Assembly (NCBI GenBank): GCA_905160935.1
Contig: CAJHZI010000417.1
Span: 971,501-1,035,500 of the forward strand
Length of the DNA: 64,000 nucleotides
DNA from: Enchytraeus crypticus
Taxonomy: Eukaryota; Annelida; Clitellata; Enchytraeida; Enchytraeidae
Direction: 5' to 3'
Part shown: positions 10,288 to 19,830 of the stretch, piece by piece
Position numbering within the stretch: the stretch's first letter is position 1
Layout of the letters: every line of letters begins with the position of its first letter
Notes under the pieces: generated by a model
What the model was told of the DNA's origin: nothing
The model's database searches: none
What the model saw: the letters and a program-made list of their open reading frames with translations, nothing else
Program-made: the position numbers and the translations under genes

Positions 10288-10627
10288 GCTACTAACGGGT
10301 CTTCTGTATGATCAGCTTAGCGCTGTGTCTGATGTACTGAATGCTACTAACGGTTCTACTGTATGATCAGCTTAGAGCTGTGTCTGATGTACTGAATGCT
10401 ACTAACGGTTCTTCTGTATGATCAGCTTAGAGCTGTATCTGATGTACTGAATGCTACTAACGGTTCTACTGTTTGATCAGCTTAGAGCTGTGTCTGATGT
10501 ACTGAATGCTACTAACGGTTCTACTGTTTGATCAGGCTTAGAGCAGTGTCTGATGTACTGAATGCTACTAAAGGTTCTACTGTATGATCAGCTTAGAGCC
10601 GTGTCTGATGTACGGAATGCTACTAAC
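10288..10627 (-). repeat. 55-bp tandem copies of the TH exon 8 end and donor, 6 extra copies
   Basis: Unit starts at about 10288, 10343, 10398, 10453, 10508, 10564 and 10619; the last is the genuine exon 8 end. Each unit contains about 40 bp from the coding sequence of [14 protein letters not shown], the donor ACC|GTTAGT and 13-15 bp of intron ending CAG. The copies have lost the reading frame but most keep the donor. Confidence 0.9.
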
Positions 10628-10763
10628 GGTTCTACTGTATGGTCAGGCTTAGAGCCGTGTCTGATGTACTGGGTGCACTGGAACACTCTGAACGCGAGGC
10701 TTGCCAGGAAGTCTCTAGCGGTCAACAGTCCAGCGACAGGACGCAACTGAAATCCGCTCTGTC
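10628..10763 (-). CDS. TH: TH exon 8: substrate/pterin-site segment
   Basis: Acceptor TTGATAG, donor GAACC|GTTAGT, length 136, identical to vertebrate PAH exon 7. It reads [20 protein letters not shown] then [20 protein letters not shown], nearly invariant in TH. Its last 40 or so bases are the seed of the 55-bp array that follows in the intron. Confidence 0.95.
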
Positions 10764-10769
10764 CTATCA

Positions 10770-11140
10770 ACATCAAATAACAATAATAGTAATAATTATT
10801 ATTATTATTTATTATTATTATAGTAATACCAATGCCCTGGCATTAGCCCTGGCAATGCGTTGCTGCTGGCTCAGCTGCCAATAGGAAGTCACTTAAGTAG
10901 GCCGCAGTCTCTAGAATAATAATAATAATTATTATTATTATTATTATAATTATAATTATAATTATAATTTCTCGGAAATTATATTAATAATACCTCGGGT
11001 TCTTTACATCCGAGTAAATAAATTAGTATTATTTTTAAATAACATTAACAGTGTTAATAATAGAAATAAAATAATAATAATAACAAAAAAAGATATAATA
11101 ATAATAATAATAATTCTAAACTAACAATATAATTTTAAAA
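10770..11140. repeat. AT-rich trinucleotide repeats (AAT/ATT)n in TH intron 7
   Basis: Several (AAT)n, (ATT)n and (TAATTA)n blocks, including a stretch able to fold (TAATAATAATTATTATTA at about 10918). No gene seen. Confidence 0.8.
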
Positions 11141-11469
11141 ACGCTACGAAAGCTTAACCCGAGTTAACTGCAGTGCATAGATTGAAATATCGATATAAAG
11201 ATAATTAAATATATTGGATATTAGTGAAAGAAAAGCAAAGGATTTTTAACCTGTAACAGAATTATTTGATTTCATCACTAATTTCACCGTTGTAAACTAT
11301 ACACTATACTTCTCGTTTGATTCTACATCAATTAACGACATATTCTCTTTGAAGGAATGGAAGAACGAATTAGTTAAAAACAAATGAAGAAAGGTGCCAG
11401 ACAATTGTAAAAGATGAAGAAAAAGAGGAGAGAGACACGATGAAGAGGAGTTAGTGAAGCTAGGGAGGG

Positions 11470-11516
11470 AGAACATCTAAAGGAATATGAAGAGAGATAG
11501 GGAGAAAGATAGAGAT

Positions 11517-11547
<31 letters not shown>

Positions 11548-11580
11548 GATAGAGATAGAGAGAGACAGATGGATATAGTG
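11470..11580. repeat. (GATA)n/(GA)n array just past the TH exon 7 donor
   Basis: GAGATAGAGATAGAGAGAGA-type repeat starting within about 15 bp of the weak donor AAAA|GTTATA. Confidence 0.8.
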
Positions 11581-11586
11581 TATAAC

Positions 11587-11732
11587 TTTTGAGGAAGTTA
11601 GAGACATCTTGTTGTTGGGGGATGTTGAACTCGCTGTAACCACACTGCTGTTCCAGTAGCTGCAGAGCTTTCATGTGTTCTCTACACGCGTGCGTGGGAT
11701 AGAGCTCCACCAGGTGTTTGTACACGTGACCC
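11587..11732 (-). CDS. TH: TH exon 7
   Basis: Acceptor ACACACAG, donor CTCAAAA|GTTATA, length 146; with exon 6 (51) it sums to the 197 nt of vertebrate PAH exon 6. It completes Trp from exon 6 and reads [20 protein letters not shown] then [20 protein letters not shown], matching LYATHACGEH and GYREDNIPQLEDVS of TH. The acceptor lies at the edge of a long (CA)n tract. Confidence 0.93.
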
Positions 11733-11736
11733 CTGT

Positions 11737-11990
<254 letters not shown>

Positions 11991-12014
11991 TACATGAATG
12001 TTAAACATTAAATA

Positions 12015-12193
12015 GCAGCTGCGAAATGCTGCAAGCTTGTCTTACTCCACGTCCAATTTCACCTTCTTCTGAGTATTCCTATTGGATTTTGAGTACTGTT
12101 CTTTGATATACATATACAGTATATATATATATACACATATCAAAGAGCAGTACTCAAAATCCAATAGGAATACTATTGGATTTTGAGATTATT

Positions 12194-12200
<7 letters not shown>
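12015..12200. mobile_element. LINE-A internal fragment with an inverted copy
   Basis: 12015-12109 matches the LINE-A reverse transcriptase region seen at about 19290-19378 (CTTACTCCACGTCC, TTCTGAGTATTCCTATTGG). The last 37 bp are repeated in inverted form at 12137-12173 with one mismatch, around an AT-rich loop, followed by a further short direct piece and (TA)n to 12240. Confidence 0.7.
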
Positions 12201-12236
<36 letters not shown>

Positions 12237-12492
12237 AATAAGCGGATGATATATACATGTAAACTAAAATATGCTATAAGTTTGTGAGTACATTAGATAT
12301 TTGTATTTTTTATTATTAATGCTATATAATTTAATATAACAACAATATATCTGTCTAGTGTACAATTTTTAAAAACAGTAATATTATATAGTACTACTAT
12401 GTGTAACATATTCACCTTCTTCTATATGTGAATATGTATTATCAATATCAGTAAACAGTTAGGCTAGATTAAAGCGGATGATATAAGCTCAC

Positions 12493-12543
12493 CATGTCTT
12501 GATCTCGTCCTCTGTATACTCAACTCTTGGTATCGGCTCTCCA
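12493..12543 (-). CDS. TH: TH exon 6 (51 nt)
   Basis: Acceptor TTCTTACAG, donor ACATG|GTGAGC. Encodes GEPIPRVEYTEDEIKTW, matching GDPIPRVEYTAEEIATW of TH. An intron here splits what is one exon in vertebrate PAH. The motif GCGGATGATATA next to the donor also occurs once at about 12241. Confidence 0.93.
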
Positions 12544-12924
12544 CTGTAAGAAATGATGCAACGAGTTTTAACAAATATTACATCTATTACTTTTAGTATT
12601 GTTGTTAGTAGTAGTATTATATTTCTATTATTGAGATATGCGCTTGGTGAGATTGTTTAGATTTAAAACTGTTTAGTGTTGAATGACAAATTGGTGTGAA
12701 ACTATGTGAAGTTATGTGATATTGATAATTTAAAGTCATATGATTTTTACTACATTAAGTTAGATTATATTGATAAAATACAATCTATTATATTGACTCT
12801 GAGAAGTTATGCGACATAGACTAATAGTATCACATAATAAACTTAGCTGATATTGAGAATGAGAAGAAATATGATACTGAGAGTGTGAAGTTATGTGTTA
12901 TGGAGAATGATACAGACAACGAAC

Positions 12925-12992
12925 CCTTTGTATTGGAATGCTATACCAGCAATCTTCTGACGCCTCTCTCTGTACTCTGTGTCTGCAAATCC
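12925..12992 (-). CDS. TH: TH exon 5 (68 nt)
   Basis: Acceptor ATGTGCAG, donor AAAGG|GTTCGT, length 68 as in vertebrate PAH exon 5. Encodes GFADTEYRERRQKIAGIAFQ then YKG, matching [20 protein letters not shown] of TH. Confidence 0.93.
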
Positions 12993-12994
12993 CT

Positions 12995-13123
12995 GCACAT
13001 TTATTTGTGCATAAATATACATGTATATTTATTTATTTGTGCATAAATATATATATATATATAATGTATATATATGCATATATTTATATATTTTTGCATA
13101 TAAATATATATATATATTTATTT

Positions 13124-13169
<46 letters not shown>

Positions 13170-13180
13170 TTACTTATTGA
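12995..13180. repeat. (TA)n-rich array at the TH exon 5 acceptor
   Basis: Begins with two copies of ATTTATTTGTGCATAAATAT, which overlap the GTGCA of the acceptor edge, then long (TA)n. Confidence 0.75.
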
Positions 13181-13274
13181 TAATATCTATATTATATCAT
13201 ATACATTTAGACATATTTATAAAAAATTTAAACGAATGGAAAAATCTAAAATAGGGGATTGACTGATGGATGAG

Positions 13275-13418
13275 AGAGAATTGAGACAGTCTATTCGTAT
13301 CCCGACCCTAGTTAAACTGGGATTCAAGGGAAGATGATGATGATGATGATAATGATGATGATGATGATGATAATATACATGTTATATATATATATATGTA
13401 TATACTGTGTATATATAC

Positions 13419-13464
<46 letters not shown>

Positions 13465-13545
13465 AGTATATACATATATATATATACATGTATATGTGTA
13501 TATATATACAATATATATATATATATATATATATTGTATGAGAGA
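13275..13545 (+). mobile_element. SINE3 3' end, (GAT)n tail and (TA)n
   Basis: GTTAAACTGGGATTCAAGGG at 13312 is the SINE3 3' end; it runs into (GAT)n and then about 170 bp of (TA)n with TG/CA interruptions. Confidence 0.65.
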
Positions 13546-13614
13546 TGAGATTAACTATTTGTGGAAGTTTAAATGGACAGTATAATTTCTACGCATAATT
13601 AGCTAAAAATGAGT

Positions 13615-13660
13615 CAGCAGAATATATATTTATACGATTGTATAAATATATATTCTGCTG
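13615..13660. repeat. perfect hairpin, 21-bp arms
   Basis: CAGCAGAATATATATTTATA plus C, a GATT loop, then the exact reverse complement. A second, looser palindromic stretch follows to about 13720. It could be a MITE remnant or a small hairpin RNA. Confidence 0.8.
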
Positions 13661-13759
13661 ATACATTTATACATATTTATTTATATATTTATACGAATGT
13701 ATAAATAGTAGTATTTTCTGCATTAATATACTCTACATACACTATACACTATACACTAT

Positions 13760-13905
13760 AGGCTGGAGCCAGTGGCGATGTCGGTAAGGTACTCGACCGC
13801 GGATCAGTATGTGCGGGGTGCAAATCCTGGGCTCGGCCGTCCCTGACATCGCTTTCGAGTGAGGAAACTGACGTTAACATTAGCATTAACATTAGCGTTA
13901 GCATT
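13760..13905 (+). mobile_element. SINE1 in TH intron 4
   Basis: Plus copy from GGCTGGAGCCAGTGGCG; the tail has extra TTAACATTAGC units. Confidence 0.85.
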
Positions 13906-14580
13906 ACATGCAGAAATATCTGAAGTTCTACAATTAGCCTAGGTCTAACTTTAGACCTGCAGAACATATACTGATAACATTTCATCTTGTATAGAAAATG
14001 AAAATATATTGAACGTTAGTGTGGTATAGTGATGTATGCCCCTCTTACCCTACTAAGACCTGGTCGATTAGAGTATAGTTTCTGTAGCACAATCGCAAGA
14101 CAATCGAACTCTTAGCCTTGAACAACCGATATAGAACTAAGCATTGCGTCACAGCTACTATGTATGCGGCCTTGTAATAGGAGGGAAGTCAGACAGTCAG
14201 TCAGACAGTCAGTCAGAGAATTAGAGAGTTGGAGTATTCGATAGTAAAACTATAGTCGCCATCGCAGCCTTTCGCCTGGTTCTTGGTACTGTGTTAGCCT
14301 CCTCTTCAGACTAATCTACTCCCTCACACAGATACAACAACACACATCACAGTACCACATAAGTTCTGATGGGGCTAAGTTAGATTCAAAACTCTAAGGT
14401 TAAATGTCACGTCTGTTGAAGTACAAAAATGTACTGTCCGAAAGATTATGTGTGCATACTTACTGATGTATGTGTACTTAATTATTTGCTTACTTTATTT
14501 ACTTACATACTTGTTTACTTTCTTAATTTCTTTCTTTCTTTAATACTATATATCGATTTAGTGATTGATTTATTTAATAC

Positions 14581-14669
14581 CGGGTGCTGTTGATCGAGAT
14601 CAGGATCAAACTTTGAGAGCAGATGAGTACATTTATCAAGATCGGAGATGTGCCGAGGGATCCACAGCT
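14581..14669 (-). CDS. TH: TH exon 4: start of the catalytic domain
   Basis: Acceptor GCTTGTGTAG, donor CACCCG|GTATTA. Encodes [20 protein letters not shown] then [10 protein letters not shown], the well-known [21 protein letters not shown] start of the TH catalytic domain. A short AT/CTTT-rich tract borders the donor. Confidence 0.93.
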
Positions 14670-15034
14670 CTACACAAGCAACAACAACTGAGAGCTTATG
14701 TTTGAGTACAGTTTGAACAGTTTGAATACCATAAATACATTCTCTGAAGTAAGCTACTTCATAAATACTTCATAATCGCCACTGGCTCCAGCCAATAGAT
14801 TGATATACATTGAAGCCAATACAATAAAATTAGTTATTTCATAATAAAATGTACAGTTAGTAGCATCGTTAATGTGCAATCATACAATAATACGAATCCC
14901 AATGTCGTTAAAAGCTATGAGGCCTAGTAAATAACCTCAGGCCCAACCGAGTACCATAGTACAAGAGTTAAAAGACTGTATCTTGTATACATACTATACA
15001 ATAACTAACATATATAATCAGTGTCATAGATAAT

Positions 15035-15092
15035 ATCTCATACTATTATCTACAGCAAGACTGTTATCTGTGTCATAGATAACATCTCTTAC
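15035..15092 (-). repeat. 49-bp copy of the TH exon 3 end and donor
   Basis: Units at 15035-15083 and 15084-15132 are 49-bp tandem copies (core GTTATCTATGACACAGATA), with a partial third at about 15015-15034. The right-hand unit holds the real donor AATG|GTAAGA; the left one keeps a GT (AATA|GTATGA). Confidence 0.85.
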
Positions 15093-15309
15093 CATTATCT
15101 ACAACATGACTGCTATCTGTGTCATAGATAACGGTCAGATCCACTACGCAGCTCAATTGCTTCACGCTCTTCAGTATCCCAACACTTCCTCTCTTTACTG
15201 TCTCGAGCTGTATCAGCAACTCCAGTCCCTTACTCTGCGTGACGTCATCACTAGCAGGTGCCCTCTGAGTGACGTCATCAGTAGCAGGTGCTCTCTGAGC
15301 TCTGCGCGT
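15093..15309 (-). CDS. TH: TH exon 3: regulatory (ACT-like) domain
   Basis: Donor AATG|GTAAGA. The start may be 15309 (phase 0) or 15311 (phase 2), depending on whether a microexon precedes it. It reads TRRAQRAP, matching TRPAQRP of human TH, then a 10-residue coding repeat (QRAPATDDVT, QRAPASDDVT), then LELLIQLETVKRGSVGILKS, matching the VRLEVRRGDLAALLSGVR strand-helix. Two perfect TGACGTCA octamers lie in the repeat at 15240 and 15270. Confidence 0.85.
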
Positions 15310-15311
15310 CT

Positions 15312-15490
15312 CTAGGTGCAGAACATTTACCTGGTGTGACTACAAACAGAACATTGACCTGGTGTGACTACAAACAGAACATTTACCTAGTGTGACTACA
15401 GACAGAACATTTACCTGGTGTGACTACAAACAGAACATTTACCTGGTGTGACTACAAACAGAACATTTACATGGTGTGACTACAGACAGA
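15312..15490 (-). repeat. 28-bp tandem array at the TH exon 3 acceptor, about 6 copies
   Basis: On the minus strand each unit reads TTCTGTTTGTAG (acceptor-like), TCACACCAG, then GTAAATG (donor-like). The real acceptor is the degenerate last unit, TTCTGCACCTAG. Each unit thus looks like a 9-base exon with both splice signals. Confidence 0.85.
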
Positions 15491-15539
15491 AAACGGACAT
15501 ATAGCTATGCGACAAAACTGAATTATAATACAATGTGTT

Positions 15540-15680
15540 ACAAAGATGTTTAAATTTTCAATACCGTAGTCTATTGTTTATTTTTGGTATTCTTTTGGCG
15601 TCTGTTAATGCTGAGTCTGCTTGAGACGTCCCTGACGACTCAGACTCCGCAAATGTCTTTTACCAATGCCATTTGGATGC
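15540..15680 (+). other. LINE-C-tail-like fragment
   Basis: GCTGAGTCTGCTTGAGACGTCCCTGAC resembles, in pieces of under 20 bases, the tail region seen at 50462 (GCAGAGTCTGCTAGAGACGT). The remainder of 15680-16080 shows nothing recognisable. Confidence 0.35.
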
Positions 15681-16079
15681 TACCGTATGTTTTATCCTTA
15701 CTGATTGATTGATTGATGAATTTAGTGCATTAATTAAGCAATAAACATATTCAATCAATAAATTGCAATTTAGCGCATAGTTCCACACCTGCAGGAGAAG
15801 GTAGGAACCTTGAGTATAGATTGAAAGAAGAAATTATAAATATAATCAAGTTCTAAATAAATACTTAAGAATAAATATTTAGATATTTATATATTGAAAG
15901 ATAATGCGATAATTAAAGATAATTTTATATTCTTTCCTAAGCGTACAGAAATATATATCAGATAGGGCCTACAACTCTGATGACGAAGAAATGACACTGA
16001 CATCTCTGATAATGAATAATGAAAACAAAACGGTCCCATGCTTAAGAGACAAACGTCACATACTCACATTCAAGTTTGA

Positions 16080-16758
16080 CTAATTCAATTTTAATCTGAA
16101 TGAAATATGTAGCAGGAAAGCACAAGCAAATAAGGCCTTTGGTAATAAGAGAGAACATTTAACAAAAAGTCTAAAGAAAGCCACACAGATTAATAGAGCG
16201 AAAACCTTGGTATGCAGCACCCTATTACTAGTACATGAATGTGAAACATGGACCTTTTAAGTAAGGAAGGTAGGAGGAAACTAGAAGCTTTTGGAAATGC
16301 AGAAATGGAGTAGAATCGAAAAGATTAGCTGGACCCAAAAAATTACTAATGAAGAAGTTCTGGAGAGAGTTGGTACAGATGGACAGTATAAAATGCATTA
16401 AGAAATAGGAAGAAGAGTTGGATAGGACGCATTCTAGCAGGGATACTTTATTAAAAGATAAAAGAGGTCACAGAAGGTAGATTAGAAGGAAAGCGAAGAA
16501 GAGACAGAGCGAGATTAGGAATGTTAGATGAAATAAAGAGGCAGTCAAGTGTGAACACGAATTGGAAAACGGAAGGCAGAAGATGTTCACTAAGAGAACG
16601 ACAGACTACATTTAGGTGAGGGTTTATTCTTTTGTGAAGTGACTAACTCGATATTCTATTGAGTGCTCTTTATGTAGCGTGAAAGCAGACTGAGATTATG
16701 AATATGCACCGTGGATCTCTTCACTGGCAGAACACTAGAGAGAGAGATAGAGACAGAA

Positions 16759-16790
<32 letters not shown>
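16080..16790 (+). mobile_element. diverged LINE-A 3' end, then SINE4 3' end and (GA)n
   Basis: 16080-16605 is a plus-strand, degraded relative of the LINE-A C-terminal region (compare ACATGGACCTT, GAAGAAGTTCTGGAGAGAGT, GGAAAGCGAAGAAG). 16614-16740 is the SINE4 3' end (TTTTGTGAAGTGACTAACTC, AGAACACTAGAGAGA), followed by (GA)n. Confidence 0.7.
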
Positions 16791-16792
<2 letters not shown>

Positions 16793-16879
16793 CACAACAT
16801 TAGCTACAAAATCTAAATAAATAAAATCTGAAAAATGTCTAATTCAATCAAATATCCCCGTAATGATAAAATCTGAGCT

Positions 16880-17175
16880 GCCTCAACATTCATCCATTCA
16901 GATGAATTACTCAATCACTGCTGCCTCAGCATTCATCAACTACTCAACTGTTGCTGCCCCAGCATTCATCAACTCAGATGAATTACTCAACTGTTGCAGC
17001 CTCATAATTCATCAACTCAGATGAATTACTCAACTGTTGCTGCCCCAGCATTCATCAACTCAGATGAATTACTCAACTGTTGCAGCCTCATAATTCATCA
17101 ACTCAGATGAATTACTCAACTGTTGCTGCCCCAGCATTCATCCATTCAGATGACTTACTCAACTGCTGCACGCTA
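16880..17175. repeat. about 60-bp minisatellite, 5-6 copies
   Basis: Unit built from CAGCATTCATCAACTCAGAT, GAATTACTCAACTGTTGC and TGCCC/AGCCTCA. TH intron 2. Confidence 0.85.
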
Positions 17176-17744
17176 GCATTTCACTGAGAGAGAATTGAAA
17201 CGCTTCTAGGCACCATTGATTGAACGTTAGCACTACAACATCTTTCCTCAGGACGTTTCATGATTTATTACATGATATTTCAATTAGAAAACATTTCCAG
17301 GACACTACCGATAAAATATTTCTAGTCATACAATAACACCGTCATCTATGATAACATAAGCAATATAGAAAATAATAAAAACGGGTAAACTAAAGTTGCA
17401 CTTAATAGTCGAAAGTTATTCTCCAATTTTAAAGCTGCAACGTCTATGCAAGTGCACGGGCCCCGATAAGTAATAAGGTCTAATTTATTAACCCTACACT
17501 ATCCTCTAACATTCCTGAATTTAAATATTTGAAACTAAATAATTGAATGCAATTGAATACAAATAAAAGTTAACTTCTGTTCCTCACGAAGGCGAAATTC
17601 GATGTCGCCCATAATATACTTATACCACTAGCCTACTAAGTTAGCCAAGATTTATTTGATCGTTGTGAAATCGCCACATTCTGATCAACCAAATATATTG
17701 TGTCACCACGTGTAGACAGCGTGTATGTTCCCTGAGTTTAAAAA

Positions 17745-17875
17745 AGCTAAAGCTAATGTTAACGTCAGTTTTCTCACTCGAAAGCGATGTCAGTGACGGC
17801 GAGCTCAGGATTTGAACCCCGCACATACTGACCCGCGGTCGAGTATCTTACCGACATCGCCACTGGCTCCAGCCA
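17745..17875 (-). mobile_element. SINE1 in TH intron 2, same strand as TH
   Basis: Complete antisense copy from AAAAGCTAAAGCTAATGTTA to CGCCACTGGCTCCAGCC. Confidence 0.85.
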
Positions 17876-18045
17876 ATAAGGGCTTAGTTCCCCAATAAGG
17901 ACTCTATTCAGGGTAGTTAAAGCAAATGAGCGAGCGATGACTCAAGAGAACTAAATAATTACAATCATGAGTGACAATATAGGTAATTGTGTATTTGCAG
18001 TAATTGCAAGCCAGTAGATTGAAGTGAATTATTGTGTATACTTAC

Positions 18046-18312
18046 CTCCAGTGAAGCGAATACCCTAGTGAGACCACTCTCTGTCTCCCCACTCTTCAGA
18101 CCAATCAGAATCATGCATCGTCTCACGTGACCTGCACGTGATTTATGAGTCACCTTCTGCTCACCGTTGATGACGTCATTGTCTTCATCGATGACGACAT
18201 TGATAGTGCTCTCGTCGTGCTTGACATCGTCGTCGTAGAGATGAGCGGCATTGGCCACAGTGTCCAAGCGAGCGTCGTCTATCAGCGAGCGTCGTCTCCA
18301 CGATCCCCAGTG
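18046..18312 (-). CDS. TH: TH exon 2: N-terminal phosphoregulatory region
   Basis: Acceptor TTGTTGTCTAG, donor CTGGAG|GTAAGT, 89 codons in phase 0. It begins HWGSWRRRSLIDDARLDTVA; RRRSL is a PKA consensus and aligns with the Ser40 site of vertebrate TH and RRRSLVDDAR of fly TH. An acidic linker follows (HLYDDDVKHDESTINVVIDE), then RCMILIGLKSGETESGLTRV and FASLE, the start of the ACT-like fold. A TGACGTCA octamer lies at 18171. After the donor the frame stays open (VSIHN), but GTAAGT is far the better reading. Confidence 0.9.
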
Positions 18313-18423
18313 CTAGACAACAACAATAACAACAACTATACACTAGTGCTAGACTATAACAACAACAACAATACACTAGTGCTACACTACAACAACAACA
18401 ACTATACACTAGTGCTCAACAAC
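18313..18423 (-). repeat. tandem copies of the TH exon 2 acceptor edge (right-hand part)
   Basis: About 35-bp units, plus strand CACTAGTGCTAGACTATAAC and (AAC)n. The minus strand reads TTGTTGTTGTCTAG|CACT at the real acceptor and (GTT)n-TAG|CACTAGTG in the copies. The array resumes at 19640 beyond the LINE insertion. Confidence 0.8.
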
Positions 18424-19628
18424 TCTCTCTCTCTCTTAGTGCACTGCCTACTGGCAGGTCCATGGTACATTACGCCTCCACTCTTCTCTGTCTTCCGGCT
18501 TCCTCTTCATTTCCACATATGAGTGGGTCTTTAAATCATCTAACATACCTAATCTCCGCCCGCACCTGCCTATTTTTCCTTCCATTCTACCTTCTATGAC
18601 CTCTTTTAAGAGACCTTCCCCCTTAGAATGTGTCCTATCCATCTCTTCTTCTTATTTCTTAATACATTTATCAACTGTCTATCTGTGCCAACTCTCTCCA
18701 GGACTTACTCATTTGTAACCTTTTGAGTCCAGCTAATCCTCTCCATTCTTCTCCAAATCCACATTTCCAATGCCTCCAGTTTCCTTATATCTTCCTTCCT
18801 TAAGGTCCATGTTTCACATCCATACAATAGCGTGGTCCATACAAAAGTTTTCACTATCTTTATCTTTGTGTCTCTCTTTAGACTTTTTGTTAATAGTTCT
18901 TTTCTACTACCAAAGGCCGCTTTTACTTGTGCAGTCCTACTGCATATTTCCGACTCACATTTCCCATAATCGGTTATAGTATGACCCAAACTTGAAACTC
19001 CTTACCTGTTCCAATTTCGTACCATTTATTGTGATATTAACTTTACCTTTATTATTGGACACTCTCATAACCATGGTCTTTTTTATATTAATCTTCATGC
19101 CATATCTTAGGGCCGTATCATTCAGCCTATCCATTATCTTCTGCAATCCAATCTCGCTGCCCGCTACCATTCCTTGGTCATCTGCAAATCGTACATCTTG
19201 TAATAAATTCCCTCCTACTTTTATTCCTTCTTCCAAGTCTTCCATGGCTTCCTCCATCATTGCCTCAGCGTAAATGTTAAACAGCAGCGGCGAAATGCTA
19301 CAACCTCGTCTTACTCCACGTCCTATTTCACTTTCTTCTGAGTATTCTTGTTGGATTTTGATTACTGCTCTTTGATTCATGTACAAGTTCAAAATTAGTC
19401 TTCTATCTCTCCAGTCAATTCCTATTCTTTTTAAGATATTCATCATCGTTATCCAATCAATCCTGTCAAAGGCCTTCTCGAAGTCTACAAAGCATACGAA
19501 AACGTCATTTCCATATTCAAAGCTTCTTTCGCAAAGAACCCGCTTTACTCCTATTGCTTCTCTTGTGCCGCATCCCTTCCTAAAACCAAATTGCGTCTTG
19601 CTCAGTATCATCTCTGCTTTCGACTGAA
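18424..19628 (-). mobile_element. LINE-A, 5'-truncated, reverse transcriptase region, with 11-bp TSD
   Basis: A 1205-bp insertion flanked by TGCTCAACAAC at 18413-18423 and 19629-19639. On the minus strand it encodes reverse transcriptase blocks: TQFGFRKGCGTREA, FVDFEKAFDRIDW, GRGVRRGCSISPLLFNIYAE, VRFADDQGMV (the FADD catalytic box), and, past a frame change near 18960, a C-terminal region LYGCETWTLRKEDIRKLEAL. The 3' end runs into (CT)n on the plus strand, meaning a (GA)n tail. It is a non-LTR retrotransposon; the clade (RTE or Jockey group) is not resolved. It is not functional because the 5' part is absent. Confidence 0.93.
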
Positions 19629-19830
19629 TGCTCAACAACAACATCAACTATACACTAGTGCTGCATAACAACAACAACAACTACTACTGCTACTATACAC
19701 TAACACACTAGTAGGCACCAACAACAACAACACACTAACACTTTAGAGCGCGACAACAACAACAACATGATGCTGATTCATTAGTACGCAACAACAAGAA
19801 GATGAAAACGCTAACAGTGCTAAAACAACA
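19629..19830 (-). repeat. left-behind half of the exon 2 acceptor array
   Basis: (AAC)n blocks with CACTAGTGCTGCATAAC and CACTAACACACTAGTAGGC words, continuing the array broken by the LINE. Confidence 0.75.

Noticed and set aside
17690-17725. Candidate 25-nt microexon for the TH exon 2/3 gap (CAG then CTACACGTG before GTGACA)
   Set aside because: Phases would fit but the peptide does not resemble the expected IHHLE segment.
18000-18045. Extension of TH exon 2 past GTAAGT (VSIHN resembling AKIHH)
   Set aside because: No usable donor in phase follows within reach; GTAAGT at 18045 is near consensus. The resemblance is probably chance.
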